Assembly: GCF_042678305.1 (NCBI RefSeq)
Contig: NZ_JBHUDT010000001.1
DNA from: Gelatiniphilus marinus
GTDB lineage: Bacteria > Bacteroidota > Bacteroidia > Flavobacteriales > Flavobacteriaceae
Direction: 5' to 3' (one strand)
DNA length: 64,000 nucleotides
A program made the translations under genes and the position numbers. The notes beneath the pieces were generated by a model, which was not told the origin of the DNA, ran no database searches, and worked only from the letters and a program-made list of their open reading frames with translations. Below are positions 30,742 through 39,366 of this stretch, in pieces; position 1 is the first letter of the stretch, and every line of letters starts with the position of its first letter.

Positions 30742-32745
30742 ATGCAATTCAAAATAAATTCAGAATTCAAGCCCACTGGCGATCAACCACAAGCCATAAA
30801 GCAGTTGGTTAATGGCATTGACACAAATGAAAAGCACCAAACCTTATTGGGCGTAACAGGTTCCGGAAAAACCTTTACCGTTGCCAATGTAATTAAAGAG
30901 GCACAACGCCCAACCTTGGTTTTGGCACATAACAAAACCCTCGCCGCCCAATTATATTCTGAGTTTAAACAGTTTTTTCCAGACAATGCCGTAGAGTATT
31001 TTGTATCGTATTACGATTACTATCAACCCGAAGCCTACATTCCCGTTTCTGGCGTTTATATAGAAAAAGACTTATCGATTAACGAGGAAATCGAAAAAAT
31101 GCGTTTAAGCACAACCTCTTCGCTACTATCGGGCAGGCGAGACGTTATTGTGGTGGCTTCAGTATCCTGTTTATACGGTATCGGAAACCCGGTGGAGTTT
31201 CAAAAAAACGTTATTACCCTTAAACGCGACCAGGTTATTTCGCGTACCAAACTGCTGCACCAACTGGTACAAAGTTTATACTCGCGTACCGAGGGCGATT
31301 TCAATCACGGCAATTTCAGGATAAAAGGCGATACGGTTGATATTTTCCCCAGTTACGCCGATGATGCTTTTAGAATCCATTTTTTCGGTGATGAAATTGA
31401 AGACATTGAATCCTTTAATATTCAAACCAATGAGGTTATCGAAAAATATGATATTCTTACCATATATCCGGCAAATATGTTTGTAACATCGCCCGAAATT
31501 TTACAAGGCGCCATAAAAAACATTCAAGACGACTTGCTAAAACAGCACGACTATTTTAAGGAAATCGGCAAACATTTAGAAGCCAAACGATTAAAGGAGC
31601 GCACCGAATTCGATTTAGAAATGATACGCGAATTGGGCTATTGCTCGGGCATTGAAAACTATTCGCGGTATTTAGATGGCAGACAACCCGGAACCCGACC
31701 ATTCTGTTTACTGGATTATTTCCCAGAAGATTATTTAATGGTTGTTGATGAAAGCCACGTTACCATTTCGCAAGTGCACGCCATGTATGGCGGCGATAGA
31801 AGCCGAAAGGAAAACCTTGTGGAATATGGTTTTAGATTGCCCGCGGCCATGGATAACAGACCTTTAAAGTTTGAGGAATTTGAAGCTTTACAGAATCAAG
31901 TTATTTATGTTAGTGCCACACCAGCCGATTATGAATTGCAAAAATCCGATGGTATTTATGTGGAACAGGTAATTCGCCCCACGGGTTTGTTGGATCCTAT
32001 TATTGAAGTGCGCCCAAGTTTAAATCAGATAGACGATTTAATTGAAGAAATCCAGCAACGAGTTGAAAAAGACGAACGTACTTTGGTAACCACACTAACC
32101 AAACGTATGGCCGAAGAACTCACCAAATATTTAGATAGAATTCAAATACGTTGCCGCTATATCCATAGTGATGTAGATACACTTGAACGCGTTGAAATAA
32201 TGCAAGATTTGCGCAAAGGTTTATTTGATGTTTTAGTTGGCGTAAACCTGCTTCGTGAAGGATTGGATTTACCCGAAGTATCGCTCGTTGCTATTTTAGA
32301 CGCCGATAAAGAAGGCTTTTTGCGTTCTGCCCGTTCGCTTACCCAAACCGTTGGAAGAGCCGCTAGAAACTTAAACGGAAAGGCCATTATGTATGCCGAT
32401 AAAATTACCAAAAGCATGCAAAAAACAATTGATGAAACCGAGTACAGACGCGAAAAACAGATTGCCTACAATACCAAACATAATTTAGTACCAAAAGCAT
32501 TAAATAAAAGTTTAGATAATGCTTTAACCAAAAATTCGGTAAGCACTTACAGTTACGAGCTTGAAGCTGCAAAAGCTGCCGAACCAGAAAGCGAATATCT
32601 AAACAAAACAGAGCTGGAAAAGAAAATTAAGGAAAAACGCAAGCTTATGGAAGAAGCAGCAAGAGCACTAGATTTTATTGTGGCTGCCAAACTACGAGAC
32701 GAAATTAAAAATTACCAAAATAAACTGGAAAAGCTAAAAGTATAA
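30742..32745 (+). CDS. uvrB: excinuclease ABC subunit B
   Basis: A 667-residue UvrB of normal length, the damage-verification helicase of nucleotide excision repair. Walker A is GVTGSGKTFT with Lys43. The DNA-gripping beta-hairpin is VSYYDYYQPEAYIP near 87-100. The helicase motifs VVDESH and YVSATPADYEL and the motif-VI region QTVGRAARNLNG are present. The C-terminal UVR motif that contacts UvrC is LDFIVAAKLRDEIKNYQNKL near 643-662. An AAGGA sequence just before the ATG could serve as a ribosome site, unusual in this window. The gene ends in a long hairpin. Confidence 0.97.
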   Translation: MQFKINSEFKPTGDQPQAIKQLVNGIDTNEKHQTLLGVTGSGKTFTVANVIKEAQRPTLVLAHNKTLAAQLYSEFKQFFPDNAVEYFVSYYDYYQPEAYIPVSGVYIEKDLSINEEIEKMRLSTTSSLLSGRRDVIVVASVSCLYGIGNPVEFQKNVITLKRDQVISRTKLLHQLVQSLYSRTEGDFNHGNFRIKGDTVDIFPSYADDAFRIHFFGDEIEDIESFNIQTNEVIEKYDILTIYPANMFVTSPEILQGAIKNIQDDLLKQHDYFKEIGKHLEAKRLKERTEFDLEMIRELGYCSGIENYSRYLDGRQPGTRPFCLLDYFPEDYLMVVDESHVTISQVHAMYGGDRSRKENLVEYGFRLPAAMDNRPLKFEEFEALQNQVIYVSATPADYELQKSDGIYVEQVIRPTGLLDPIIEVRPSLNQIDDLIEEIQQRVEKDERTLVTTLTKRMAEELTKYLDRIQIRCRYIHSDVDTLERVEIMQDLRKGLFDVLVGVNLLREGLDLPEVSLVAILDADKEGFLRSARSLTQTVGRAARNLNGKAIMYADKITKSMQKTIDETEYRREKQIAYNTKHNLVPKALNKSLDNALTKNSVSTYSYELEAAKAAEPESEYLNKTELEKKIKEKRKLMEEAARALDFIVAAKLRDEIKNYQNKLEKLKV

Positions 32746-32760
32746 ACTTTTAGCTTTTCC
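32727..32760 (+). terminator. hairpin at the 3' end of uvrB
   Basis: A perfect 14-bp stem GGAAAAGCTAAAAG (32727-32740) with CTTTTAGCTTTTCC (32747-32760) and a 6-nt loop. The left arm covers the last codons of uvrB and the stop codon lies at the loop. No separate T run follows, so it may stabilise the 3' end more than terminate. Confidence 0.6.
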
Positions 32761-32814
32761 ATAACCCAAAAGGGCTTTCACTACACAAGTAAATTAAACT
32801 CAATAGATAAAATT

Positions 32815-33228
32815 TTAATTGTACTGTGTTTTAAAAATGTCTATTAATACGTCTGGTGGAACAATTTTATTTGGAAAACTTTCCATTAAATACAAAACCT
32901 TGGTTATCGATTCGTGGCTCAATCCCATTCTAAGTCCAAAATTATAAAGCTTTACAACACCCGCTGAATTATTTTCTTCGCCGTATTCCTGCTCAATATT
33001 CATTAACAAAACCAATCTGTGAAACTGCACTATGCGCTCGCTATGCGATTTTAAGTGCGTATAATTAACTGGGTTTTCAATTAAATACTCAAAATCTTCT
33101 CGAGATATTTCAAGCTGTTTTGCAACACCCAGCAGAAAGTTGTATTCTATGTTTTTTATGTCTTTATCGTATTTAGCAAAAGCTATCATTTCAGATAAAA
33201 GACTTAATTTTTCTACTCTGTTAGCCAT
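32815..33228 (-). CDS. TerB-like helical protein
   Basis: A 137-residue, all-helical cytoplasmic protein. The N-terminal two-thirds (KLSLLSEMIAFAKYDKDIKN, YNFLLGVAKQLEISREDFEY) have the rhythm of the TerB/DjlA domain: an acidic helix, D-x-D-like loop, then L-x-x-hA-x-x-L. The segment after 85 (YNFGLRMGLSHESITKVLYL) is less typical. TerB proteins are linked to stress responses and metal binding, but the role here is unknown. Confidence 0.55.
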   Translation of the reverse strand: MANRVEKLSLLSEMIAFAKYDKDIKNIEYNFLLGVAKQLEISREDFEYLIENPVNYTHLKSHSERIVQFHRLVLLMNIEQEYGEENNSAGVVKLYNFGLRMGLSHESITKVLYLMESFPNKIVPPDVLIDIFKTQYN

Positions 33229-33602
33229 ATCTCAAAGGGATTAAATTAATTAATAACATAAAGATACACAGAAGGCCCCTTAAATAATCGTAGATATAAT
33301 GTAACTTATCGAAAAACAGGGTGTTATTAATCGAAGATTTTAATTGTTTCATCATTAAACCATTTTTTTTATCCGATTTTTCATGTAACACACAGAAAGG
33401 CAAAAATTACAAACCGAATAACACAAATAACGCAAGTATCTCATTTTCAATTATTTAATTGGATTGTTTTTATATTGATTTTTTAATACTGAAATTTTTA
33501 TTTAAAGTACCTTTATAAATTGAATGAAAACGCTAGTTTAGTGCTTTCAAAGAAACAAAATCGACAAAATGCAGCATTTAAAAAATTGATAATTAATAAA
33601 CT
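33229..33602. other. 374-base gap between divergent genes
   Basis: AT-rich with no strong promoter match or hairpin noticed. A minus-strand frame at 33221-33403 (60 codons, internal MMKQLKSSINNTLFF start, hydrophobic C-terminus) overlaps the TerB-like gene start by 8 bases. It could be a small peptide gene but I cannot support it. Confidence 0.35.
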
Positions 33603-33956
33603 ATGACCAACAACGATATTTTTAAAAAACTACGTGTTGCCCTAAAATTAAGAGATGACGATATAGTAAAGATTTTAAGTCTGGTAGATTTTAGGATCTC
33701 TAAAAGCGAACTTGGGGCTTTTTTTAGAAAAGAAGACCACCCAAAATATATGGAATGTGGCGACCAAATCCTTAGAAATTTTTTAAACGGTTTAGTGATT
33801 CATTTACGCGGGCCCATGCCAAATAAAAAAGATAAAATTCCAAATTCTAAGTCTGGAACTAAACAGGGCGAAGCTTCCGCGAAAGCGACACCTAAAAAAC
33901 CTTTAAAAAAGAAAAGTTTATTACATTCTAGCACAAACAAAAAGAGCAACTCGTAA
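33603..33956 (+). CDS. DUF1456 (YehS-like) protein
   Basis: A 117-residue protein. Residues 1-70 are one DUF1456 unit (MTNNDIFKKLRVALKLRDDD, then VDFRISKSELGAFFRKEDHP and CGDQILRNFLNGLVIHLRG). YehS normally has two such units of about 70 residues. Here the second is replaced by a basic, Lys/Ser/Pro-rich tail (from ~72), so it is a one-domain form. Function is unknown; a nucleic-acid role is possible from the basic tail. The stop codon lies in the loop of a terminator hairpin. Confidence 0.75.
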   Translation: MTNNDIFKKLRVALKLRDDDIVKILSLVDFRISKSELGAFFRKEDHPKYMECGDQILRNFLNGLVIHLRGPMPNKKDKIPNSKSGTKQGEASAKATPKKPLKKKSLLHSSTNKKSNS

Positions 33957-33967
33957 AAGTTGCTCTT
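33942..33967. terminator. bidirectional terminator between DUF1456 gene and sucC
   Basis: A 10-bp perfect stem AAGAGCAACT (33942-33951) with AGTTGCTCTT (33958-33967) and a 6-nt loop, A-rich on the left and T-containing on the right. It serves both convergent genes. Confidence 0.7.
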
Positions 33968-33991
33968 ATTAATTATATAAGAAATTAGGTA

Positions 33992-35182
33992 TTAACTTAA
34001 AACTTCCTGCACTTTGTCTGCAGCTTCTTGGAATTCGGTAGCGCTCAAAACGTCTAAACCAGAATTATCAATCAAATCTTTTGCGATATCTGCGTTTGTA
34101 CCTTGTAAACGTACAATAATGGGTACGTTTATATTACCCATGTTTTTATAAGCATCTATAACGCCTTGCGCTACACGATCGCAACGCACAATTCCTCCAA
34201 AAATATTTATTAAAATAGCTTTTACGGCTGGATCTTTTAGTATAATTTTAAACGCAGCTTCAACACGAGCAGCATCGGCTGTACCGCCAACATCTAAAAA
34301 GTTTGCTGGTTCGCCGCCGGCTTGTTTTATTAAATCCATTGTAGCCATGGCAAGTCCTGCACCGTTTACCATACAACCTACGTTTCCATCTAAATCTACA
34401 TAATTTAAACCAAGTTCTCCAGCTTCGACCTCAATGGCACTTTCCTCGCGTATGTCTCGTAAATCTACATAGTTTTTATGTCTGTAAAGCGCATTGTCGT
34501 CAATGGTAACTTTGGCATCTACGGCCATTATTAAATTATCGCTTGTTTTTAAAACGGGATTGATTTCAAATAAAGAAGAGTCCGATTTTACATAAGCCGT
34601 ATAAAGGTTGGTAACAAACTTGGTCATTTCCTTAAAGGCCAACCCAGACAATCCTAAATTAAAAGCAATGCGTCTTGCTTGAAATGGCATTAACCCAACA
34701 GAGGGATCAATTTCTTCGGTAAATATTAAATGTGGTGTTTCTTCGGCAACGGTTTCAATATCCATACCGCCTTCGGTAGAATACATAATCATATTCCTAC
34801 CTGTACCGCGGTTTAACAAAACCGACATGTAAAACTCGTTGGTTTCGCTTTCTCCGGGATAATACACATCTTCGGCTATTAAAACCTGATGTACACGTTT
34901 GCCTTTGGCAGAAGTTTGCGGCGTTACCAAATCCATGCCAATAATCTGGCCGGCAATGGTTTCTACCTCTTGTAAGTTTTTAGCAAGTTTTACACCACCG
35001 CCTTTACCACGTCCTCCAGCATGAACCTGCGCTTTAATAACGTGCCAGCTTGTACCGGTTTCTTGGGTTAATTGCTTTGCAGCGGCAACGGCTTCTTGTG
35101 CATTATGGGCAACTATACCGCGTTGAATGCGCACCCCAAAAGTGCTTAATATTTCTTTCCCTTGATATTCGTGTAAATTCAT
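33992..35182 (-). CDS. sucC: succinyl-CoA synthetase beta subunit
   Basis: A 396-residue ATP-grasp protein of the TCA cycle, joining with SucD to interconvert succinyl-CoA and succinate with ATP/GDP formation. Family marks are MNLHEYQGKEILSTFGV at the start, KAQVHAGGRGKGGGVKLA near 50-67, NGAGLAMATMDLIKQAGG and ILINIFGGIVRCDRVAQGV in the C-terminal ligase domain. sucD is not adjacent. It has its own promoter and terminator. Confidence 0.97.
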   Translation of the reverse strand: MNLHEYQGKEILSTFGVRIQRGIVAHNAQEAVAAAKQLTQETGTSWHVIKAQVHAGGRGKGGGVKLAKNLQEVETIAGQIIGMDLVTPQTSAKGKRVHQVLIAEDVYYPGESETNEFYMSVLLNRGTGRNMIMYSTEGGMDIETVAEETPHLIFTEEIDPSVGLMPFQARRIAFNLGLSGLAFKEMTKFVTNLYTAYVKSDSSLFEINPVLKTSDNLIMAVDAKVTIDDNALYRHKNYVDLRDIREESAIEVEAGELGLNYVDLDGNVGCMVNGAGLAMATMDLIKQAGGEPANFLDVGGTADAARVEAAFKIILKDPAVKAILINIFGGIVRCDRVAQGVIDAYKNMGNINVPIIVRLQGTNADIAKDLIDNSGLDVLSATEFQEAADKVQEVLS

Positions 35183-35207
35183 AACTTGCTTACTGGTTTA
35201 AGATGCA

Positions 35208-35215
35208 CAAATGTA
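35208..35215 (-). promoter_or_regulatory. -7 element of the sucC promoter
   Basis: On the minus strand this reads TACATTTG, 25 nt before the sucC ATG. A -33 element at usual spacing is not clear. Confidence 0.5.
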
Positions 35216-35313
35216 AATAATAGCAATTAATTACACTAATATTTTATTAAGAATGAAAAAATTAAAGTGGCAAACCAAGAGTGTTAAATAATTAACATTT
35301 TGTGTAATTTGAT

Positions 35314-35321
35314 TAATTTTG
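35314..35321 (+). promoter_or_regulatory. -7 element of the lysA promoter
   Basis: TAATTTTG matches TAnnTTTG and lies 70 nt before the preferred lysA ATG (35392). This suggests a leader that includes the TTG at 35359. Confidence 0.45.
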
Positions 35322-35391
35322 CGCGTAATAATTTTAATTTGAAAATAATAAAATATCTTTGAAAAAAAATAATGCTTTAAACGCTATACTT

Positions 35392-36627
35392 ATGACCAAT
35401 ACCCAGTTGCTAAACATTGCCAAAGAATTCGGAAGTCCTGTTTATGTATATGATGCTGAAAAAATAACAGCACAATATAACTGTTTAACCAAAGCTTTTA
35501 AAGGTGTTAAGACGTTAAAATTGAACTACGCGGTAAAAGCACTCTCCAACATTTCCATATTAAAATTATTTAAAAGCTTGGGAGCTGGTATAGATACGGT
35601 TTCTATTGAAGAAGTACAATTGGGTTTAGCGGCAGGTTTTTTACCCGAAGAAATTATTTTTACACCAAATGGCGTTTCGCTATCAGAAATTGAAGAAGCT
35701 GCCAAATTAGGCGTTCAAATAAACATAGACAATCTTGCAATTTTAGAGCAATTTGGTACAAAACACCCCAATGTTCCGGTTTGTATTCGTATTAACCCGC
35801 ATGTTATGGCAGGCGGAAACAGTAATATTTCTGTGGGCCATATCGATTCTAAATTTGGTATTTCAATTCATCAAATTCCGCATTTATTGCGCATCGTAGA
35901 AAACACTAAAATGACCATTAACGGCATTCACATGCACACGGGCAGCGATATTTTGGATATTGACGTGTTTTTATATGCCAGTGAAATTCTTTTTGAAACC
36001 GCAAAACAATTTAAAAACCTAGATTTTATAGATTTTGGTTCTGGGTTTAAAGTACCGTATAAAGCTGGCGACATTGAAACCAATATTGAAGAATTAGGCG
36101 AAAAACTATCGTTAAAATTCAATCAGTTTTGTAAAGATTATGGTAAAGAACTAACCCTAGCCTTTGAACCCGGAAAGTTTTTAGTGAGCGAATCGGGCAG
36201 GTTTTTAACCACGGTTAATGCAGTAAAACAAACAACCTCGACGGTTTTCGCCCAAGTTAATTCGGGTTTTAATCATTTAATTCGACCTATGTTTTATGGA
36301 TCGCACCATGATATTGCTAACATCTCTAACCCTAATGGGCGCGAGCGTTTTTATACCGTTGTAGGCTATATTTGCGAAACAGACACCTTTGGCAACAACA
36401 GGCGTATTAACGAAATTAGGGAAGGTGATGTTTTATGCTTTAAAAATGCGGGCGCCTATTGTTTTTCTATGGCGAGCAACTATAACTCGCGCTACAGACC
36501 AGCAGAAGTATTGTGGCACAATAACAAAGCGAGTTTAATAAGAAAAAGAGAAACTTTTGATGATTTATTAAGAAACCAAATTGAGGTTGATTTTTCAGCT
36601 GAAAAACCAAAGCAAATGGTTAAATAA
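35392..36627 (+). CDS. lysA: diaminopimelate decarboxylase
   Basis: I take the ATG at 35392 (MTNTQLLNIAKEFGSPVYVY), giving 411 residues. A TTG at 35359 would add 11 residues not expected for the family. It is a PLP enzyme making lysine from meso-diaminopimelate. The PLP lysine is in LNYAVKALSN near residue 46-55, HMHTGSDI follows, and GSGFKVPY and the FEPGKFLVSESG phosphate-binding region are present. The substrate region NAGAYCFSMASNYNSRYRP is near the C-terminus. With dapD in this window it marks the succinylase route to lysine. Confidence 0.92.
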   Translation: MTNTQLLNIAKEFGSPVYVYDAEKITAQYNCLTKAFKGVKTLKLNYAVKALSNISILKLFKSLGAGIDTVSIEEVQLGLAAGFLPEEIIFTPNGVSLSEIEEAAKLGVQINIDNLAILEQFGTKHPNVPVCIRINPHVMAGGNSNISVGHIDSKFGISIHQIPHLLRIVENTKMTINGIHMHTGSDILDIDVFLYASEILFETAKQFKNLDFIDFGSGFKVPYKAGDIETNIEELGEKLSLKFNQFCKDYGKELTLAFEPGKFLVSESGRFLTTVNAVKQTTSTVFAQVNSGFNHLIRPMFYGSHHDIANISNPNGRERFYTVVGYICETDTFGNNRRINEIREGDVLCFKNAGAYCFSMASNYNSRYRPAEVLWHNNKASLIRKRETFDDLLRNQIEVDFSAEKPKQMVK

Positions 36628-36689
36628 TACTTTAAAAAACACCTAATTGCCTAAATTTGCACTCCTGTATTTGGTTTTGTTGCAACGCT

Positions 36690-38675
36690 TTATTTAGAAC
36701 TGGAAACAATAAGTTTTTTTACTATCTGTTTGCCTTCAGAAGTTATTTTAATCAAATATATTCCGTTGGGCATATCCAGTTCTAAGGGTTTGTTGTTTTT
36801 ACTTTTAAATGTTTTTATTTTCCTGCTTTCAATAGAGAACACCTCTACATGTGCAGAAGATTTTAAACCTTTTATAAAAACCGTTCCGCTTGCCGGATTT
36901 GGGTATAATTGAACGTTTAACAGTTTATTTTTTTTAATACTCAATGGTTGGCTCCAGGTTTGCCCAACCCTATTGCCCCAAATATATTCGACCAAATCTG
37001 GCTGGTCTATAAACGGATTCCTGTTAAACTGCCAGGTATAAACCACGTTGTTTCTATTCATTTCGTAATCGTCTGGCGGATCGTTTCTGTGCCAATTTAA
37101 AAGGGTTTCCAAATCTCCCATTTGCCCTGTTATACTAGGATATCCATTAACCACTTGCAGGCCGTTATATCTAATATCCAGGTACAGCACGCTTCTTGCC
37201 ACATCGCCATAAAAACTACCTTGATTTCCTGTTGGCCCAATGTATTGCCCATAGTGCTGGTTGCTTCTTGAGCTATTTTCTGGTCCGTCTGCTGCTCGCA
37301 ATGCATGTGCATCAGAATTGGCGTGCCTTAAAGAATCGGCCTTTGTGGCCCAAAAAATATCTTTTCCGTTTGCGATCTCATCGGCTTCAATATCTCCAAA
37401 TCCGCCTAAAGACCTTGGAAATGTGTGCTCTCTGTTCCATTTTCCAGAATTATTGGAAGTGGTTTGAAAATCTAGTTTTGCCCGACCTTCCTCCAAATAA
37501 ACCAACCACACCTGGTTGCTGTTTGCCGGGTTTTGATCGGCTTCTTTTAAAATACCTATAACATCGGCATAGGTTTGCGCCCTAACCACTGCAGGATTAG
37601 CAATAATATTTTGTAAGGCTTGACGCAAATTTGCACCAGAAAGTCCATCTAAATTGTTATAGTATGTAGTGGGCTGTGTACTATTTACGGTTCCGAATGT
37701 AGGGTTTAATGGTGTACCAAACGGTGCAACAAAAAAATCGTTATCAACAACTCGGATTTCTATATTGTTGTTTAATTTTAAATATTCAGCTGGTAAATTA
37801 TCGAACCTTATTTTTGCCACTTCATCACCTTCATCTTCAACATCGTCATCCAATGTTATGGTTGTGCTGGTATTATTTTGCCCTGTTGGAATTGTTAATG
37901 AGGTATTTCCTGTAAAGTCTGAATCATTAAAAGTGCCATTGTGCAATAAGATGTTAAAACTCAATGTTGAAGTTACATTTTGTTCTGTTGTAAAAGTAAT
38001 ATTAAACGATTCTCCTTCAGTATATTGATTTTGTGCAATCGAGATATTTATTCCGTTTAACTGTACGCCACTGCCATCGTTTAACTGCCTTGGTGTTGGT
38101 GTTTTTACGGAATATGTGCCGTTGTTATTTAGTTGGATGGAATTAGTATTGTCTTTAGAACCTTCACTTATTTGCTGAAGTGATGTGAAATTTGGATGTT
38201 TATTAAAAATATTAATCATATCGATATCATCATCATCATCAGTATCGTACATTAACACATCTACCAAGTTATGTATTGTGGCTAATGTTCCATCTGGGAA
38301 ATCATCCCAATTGCCTTGATAAAGAGCAACTGCATCTGCACCATTTTGGATTGTATTTACTGGAATCAATAGCTGAGGGAAAGGTGATACTTGATCACTA
38401 CCAATTAAAAATAAGCCGTTAACATCAGTAACATAGCCATCTAAATCGATAGTTAAATAACTTGAATTCATGCCATTTTCAGATCCATTAAAAAACACCA
38501 ACACATAACCATCTAAAGAAAAATTTGAAGTATTAGATTTTAATTCGATAAACTCTTGGGTATCTATATTTGATTCTTGAGTAGATGTATCACAATCAAG
38601 CTCATTAATAACAAGTTGCCCAAAAGAAAACTGAGCAACAATTAGGGTTACTACTAAAGTAAAGGTGTTTTTCAT
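36690..38675 (-). CDS. secreted endonuclease-I family nuclease, T9SS type A
   Basis: A 661-residue precursor with signal peptide MKNTFTLVVTLIVAQFSFG. Order: a lamin-tail-like region (~20-200; VINELDCDTSTQES, FIELKSNTSNFSLDGYVLVF), a Calx-beta-like region (~205-315; TEGESFNITFTTEQ, TTITLDDDVEDEGDEVAKI), then the endonuclease I domain (~340-580; NREHTFPRSLGG with the catalytic His, HANSDAHALRAADGP, GDVARSVLYLDIRYNG, WHRNDPPDDYEMNRNN). It ends with a T9SS type-A sorting domain (LNVQLYPNPASGTVFIKGL). It is predicted to be an extracellular DNA/RNA nuclease for nutrient use. Confidence 0.92.
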   Translation of the reverse strand: MKNTFTLVVTLIVAQFSFGQLVINELDCDTSTQESNIDTQEFIELKSNTSNFSLDGYVLVFFNGSENGMNSSYLTIDLDGYVTDVNGLFLIGSDQVSPFPQLLIPVNTIQNGADAVALYQGNWDDFPDGTLATIHNLVDVLMYDTDDDDDIDMINIFNKHPNFTSLQQISEGSKDNTNSIQLNNNGTYSVKTPTPRQLNDGSGVQLNGINISIAQNQYTEGESFNITFTTEQNVTSTLSFNILLHNGTFNDSDFTGNTSLTIPTGQNNTSTTITLDDDVEDEGDEVAKIRFDNLPAEYLKLNNNIEIRVVDNDFFVAPFGTPLNPTFGTVNSTQPTTYYNNLDGLSGANLRQALQNIIANPAVVRAQTYADVIGILKEADQNPANSNQVWLVYLEEGRAKLDFQTTSNNSGKWNREHTFPRSLGGFGDIEADEIANGKDIFWATKADSLRHANSDAHALRAADGPENSSRSNQHYGQYIGPTGNQGSFYGDVARSVLYLDIRYNGLQVVNGYPSITGQMGDLETLLNWHRNDPPDDYEMNRNNVVYTWQFNRNPFIDQPDLVEYIWGNRVGQTWSQPLSIKKNKLLNVQLYPNPASGTVFIKGLKSSAHVEVFSIESRKIKTFKSKNNKPLELDMPNGIYLIKITSEGKQIVKKLIVSSSK

Positions 38676-38694
38676 TTTATAGGAAGGTTTTTTA

Positions 38695-38723
38695 CAAATG
38701 TAAGGTTCAAAATTTTAACTCAA
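38695..38723 (-). promoter_or_regulatory. promoter of the secreted nuclease gene
   Basis: On the minus strand TTG (38723-38721), an 18-nt spacer and TACATTTG (38702-38695) match the Bacteroidota consensus. The -7 element ends 19 nt before the ATG. Confidence 0.65.
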
Positions 38724-39061
38724 CCTAAATTATTTTTTACAATTACTTTTTTTAGTTAAAAAGATAAAAACGCAAAAATAATCCATTTTTGTAACGAAAG
38801 CTCCCTTGGTTTATAAAAAACGTCTTAAAAAAGGCCTGCAAATATTTCATTTTAAAACAATTAATTAATTATATGCTACATATTAAAACACTAATAAAAC
38901 AAGTTGCATAAATATTAAAACCAAAATCATTTTTTTACTTACATATCTATATGCAATTTCACAGATTTACTTAAAAACATTTGGTGGGAATATTCCAAAA
39001 AACATATCTTAAAAAAACAATGTTACAATTAACCTTTTATTAACCATAAAACCTTAAAATT
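38724..39061. other. AT-rich intergenic stretch
   Basis: 338 bases with no recognisable gene. It must contain the promoter of the 19-residue peptide gene at 39062, but no TAnnTTTG element is obvious in it. Confidence 0.4.
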
Positions 39062-39121
39062 ATGATGACACTTGCTAAGTTTATAATCGATATTATCTTG
39101 GTTATAATATCTATTATATAA
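39062..39121 (+). CDS. very small hydrophobic peptide
   Basis: The 19-codon frame MMTLAKFIIDIILVIISII ends at TAA (39119-39121). It is almost entirely one membrane-spanning stretch with a single Lys and a single Asp near the N-terminal third. A perfect terminator hairpin starts 12 nt downstream, which argues that this short unit is transcribed for its own sake. Hydrophobic peptides of this size include type I toxins and small membrane regulators, but no family is recognised and translation is unproven. Confidence 0.4.
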   Translation: MMTLAKFIIDIILVIISII

Positions 39122-39132
39122 TTAAAAAAAAA

Positions 39133-39168
39133 AGTAAAACTTAGTCTAGAATAAGTTTTACTATTTTT
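39133..39168 (+). terminator. Rho-independent terminator after the 19-codon frame
   Basis: A perfect 11-bp stem AGTAAAACTTA (39133-39143) with TAAGTTTTACT (39152-39162), an 8-nt loop, A-rich before and ATTTTT after. Confidence 0.8.
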
Positions 39169-39192
39169 ACCTTTTAAGAAGGGTTTTAATTT

Positions 39193-39345
39193 ATGAAAAA
39201 GCAAGTATTTGAATTATTAGCAAAAGTTAACAAAAGGGTATTACCAAGTTATTCTAAAAAGCAACTGGATTTAGCCAAAGCCACAAAACTGCAAATGGCC
39301 ATTATTGGCTGGCGTGCTTATGTTACAAAGAATGCTTTAGGGTAA
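39193..39345 (+). CDS. 50-residue conserved small basic protein
   Basis: ATG at 39193 to TAA at 39345: MKKQVFELLAKVNKRVLPSY, then a Lys-rich helix and the ending GWRAYVTKNALG. The amphipathic pattern, good codon use and lack of stops suggest a real gene. I recall very similar short proteins in other Flavobacteriaceae, often carrying the unsupported name 'SsrA-binding protein'; it is far too short to be SmpB (~150 residues). It converges on manA, whose stop codon is 21 bases away. Function unknown. Confidence 0.65.
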   Translation: MKKQVFELLAKVNKRVLPSYSKKQLDLAKATKLQMAIIGWRAYVTKNALG

Positions 39346-39366
39346 TTGTATTTTACCATAGAGTTT

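Noticed and set aside
33221..33403. 60-codon minus-strand frame as a membrane peptide gene
   Set aside because: It overlaps the start of the TerB-like gene, has no clear promoter or terminator, and I know no homolog.
39193..39345. SmpB (SsrA-binding protein) identity for the 50-residue protein
   Set aside because: SmpB is about 150 residues with an OB fold; this is a single short basic helix pair.
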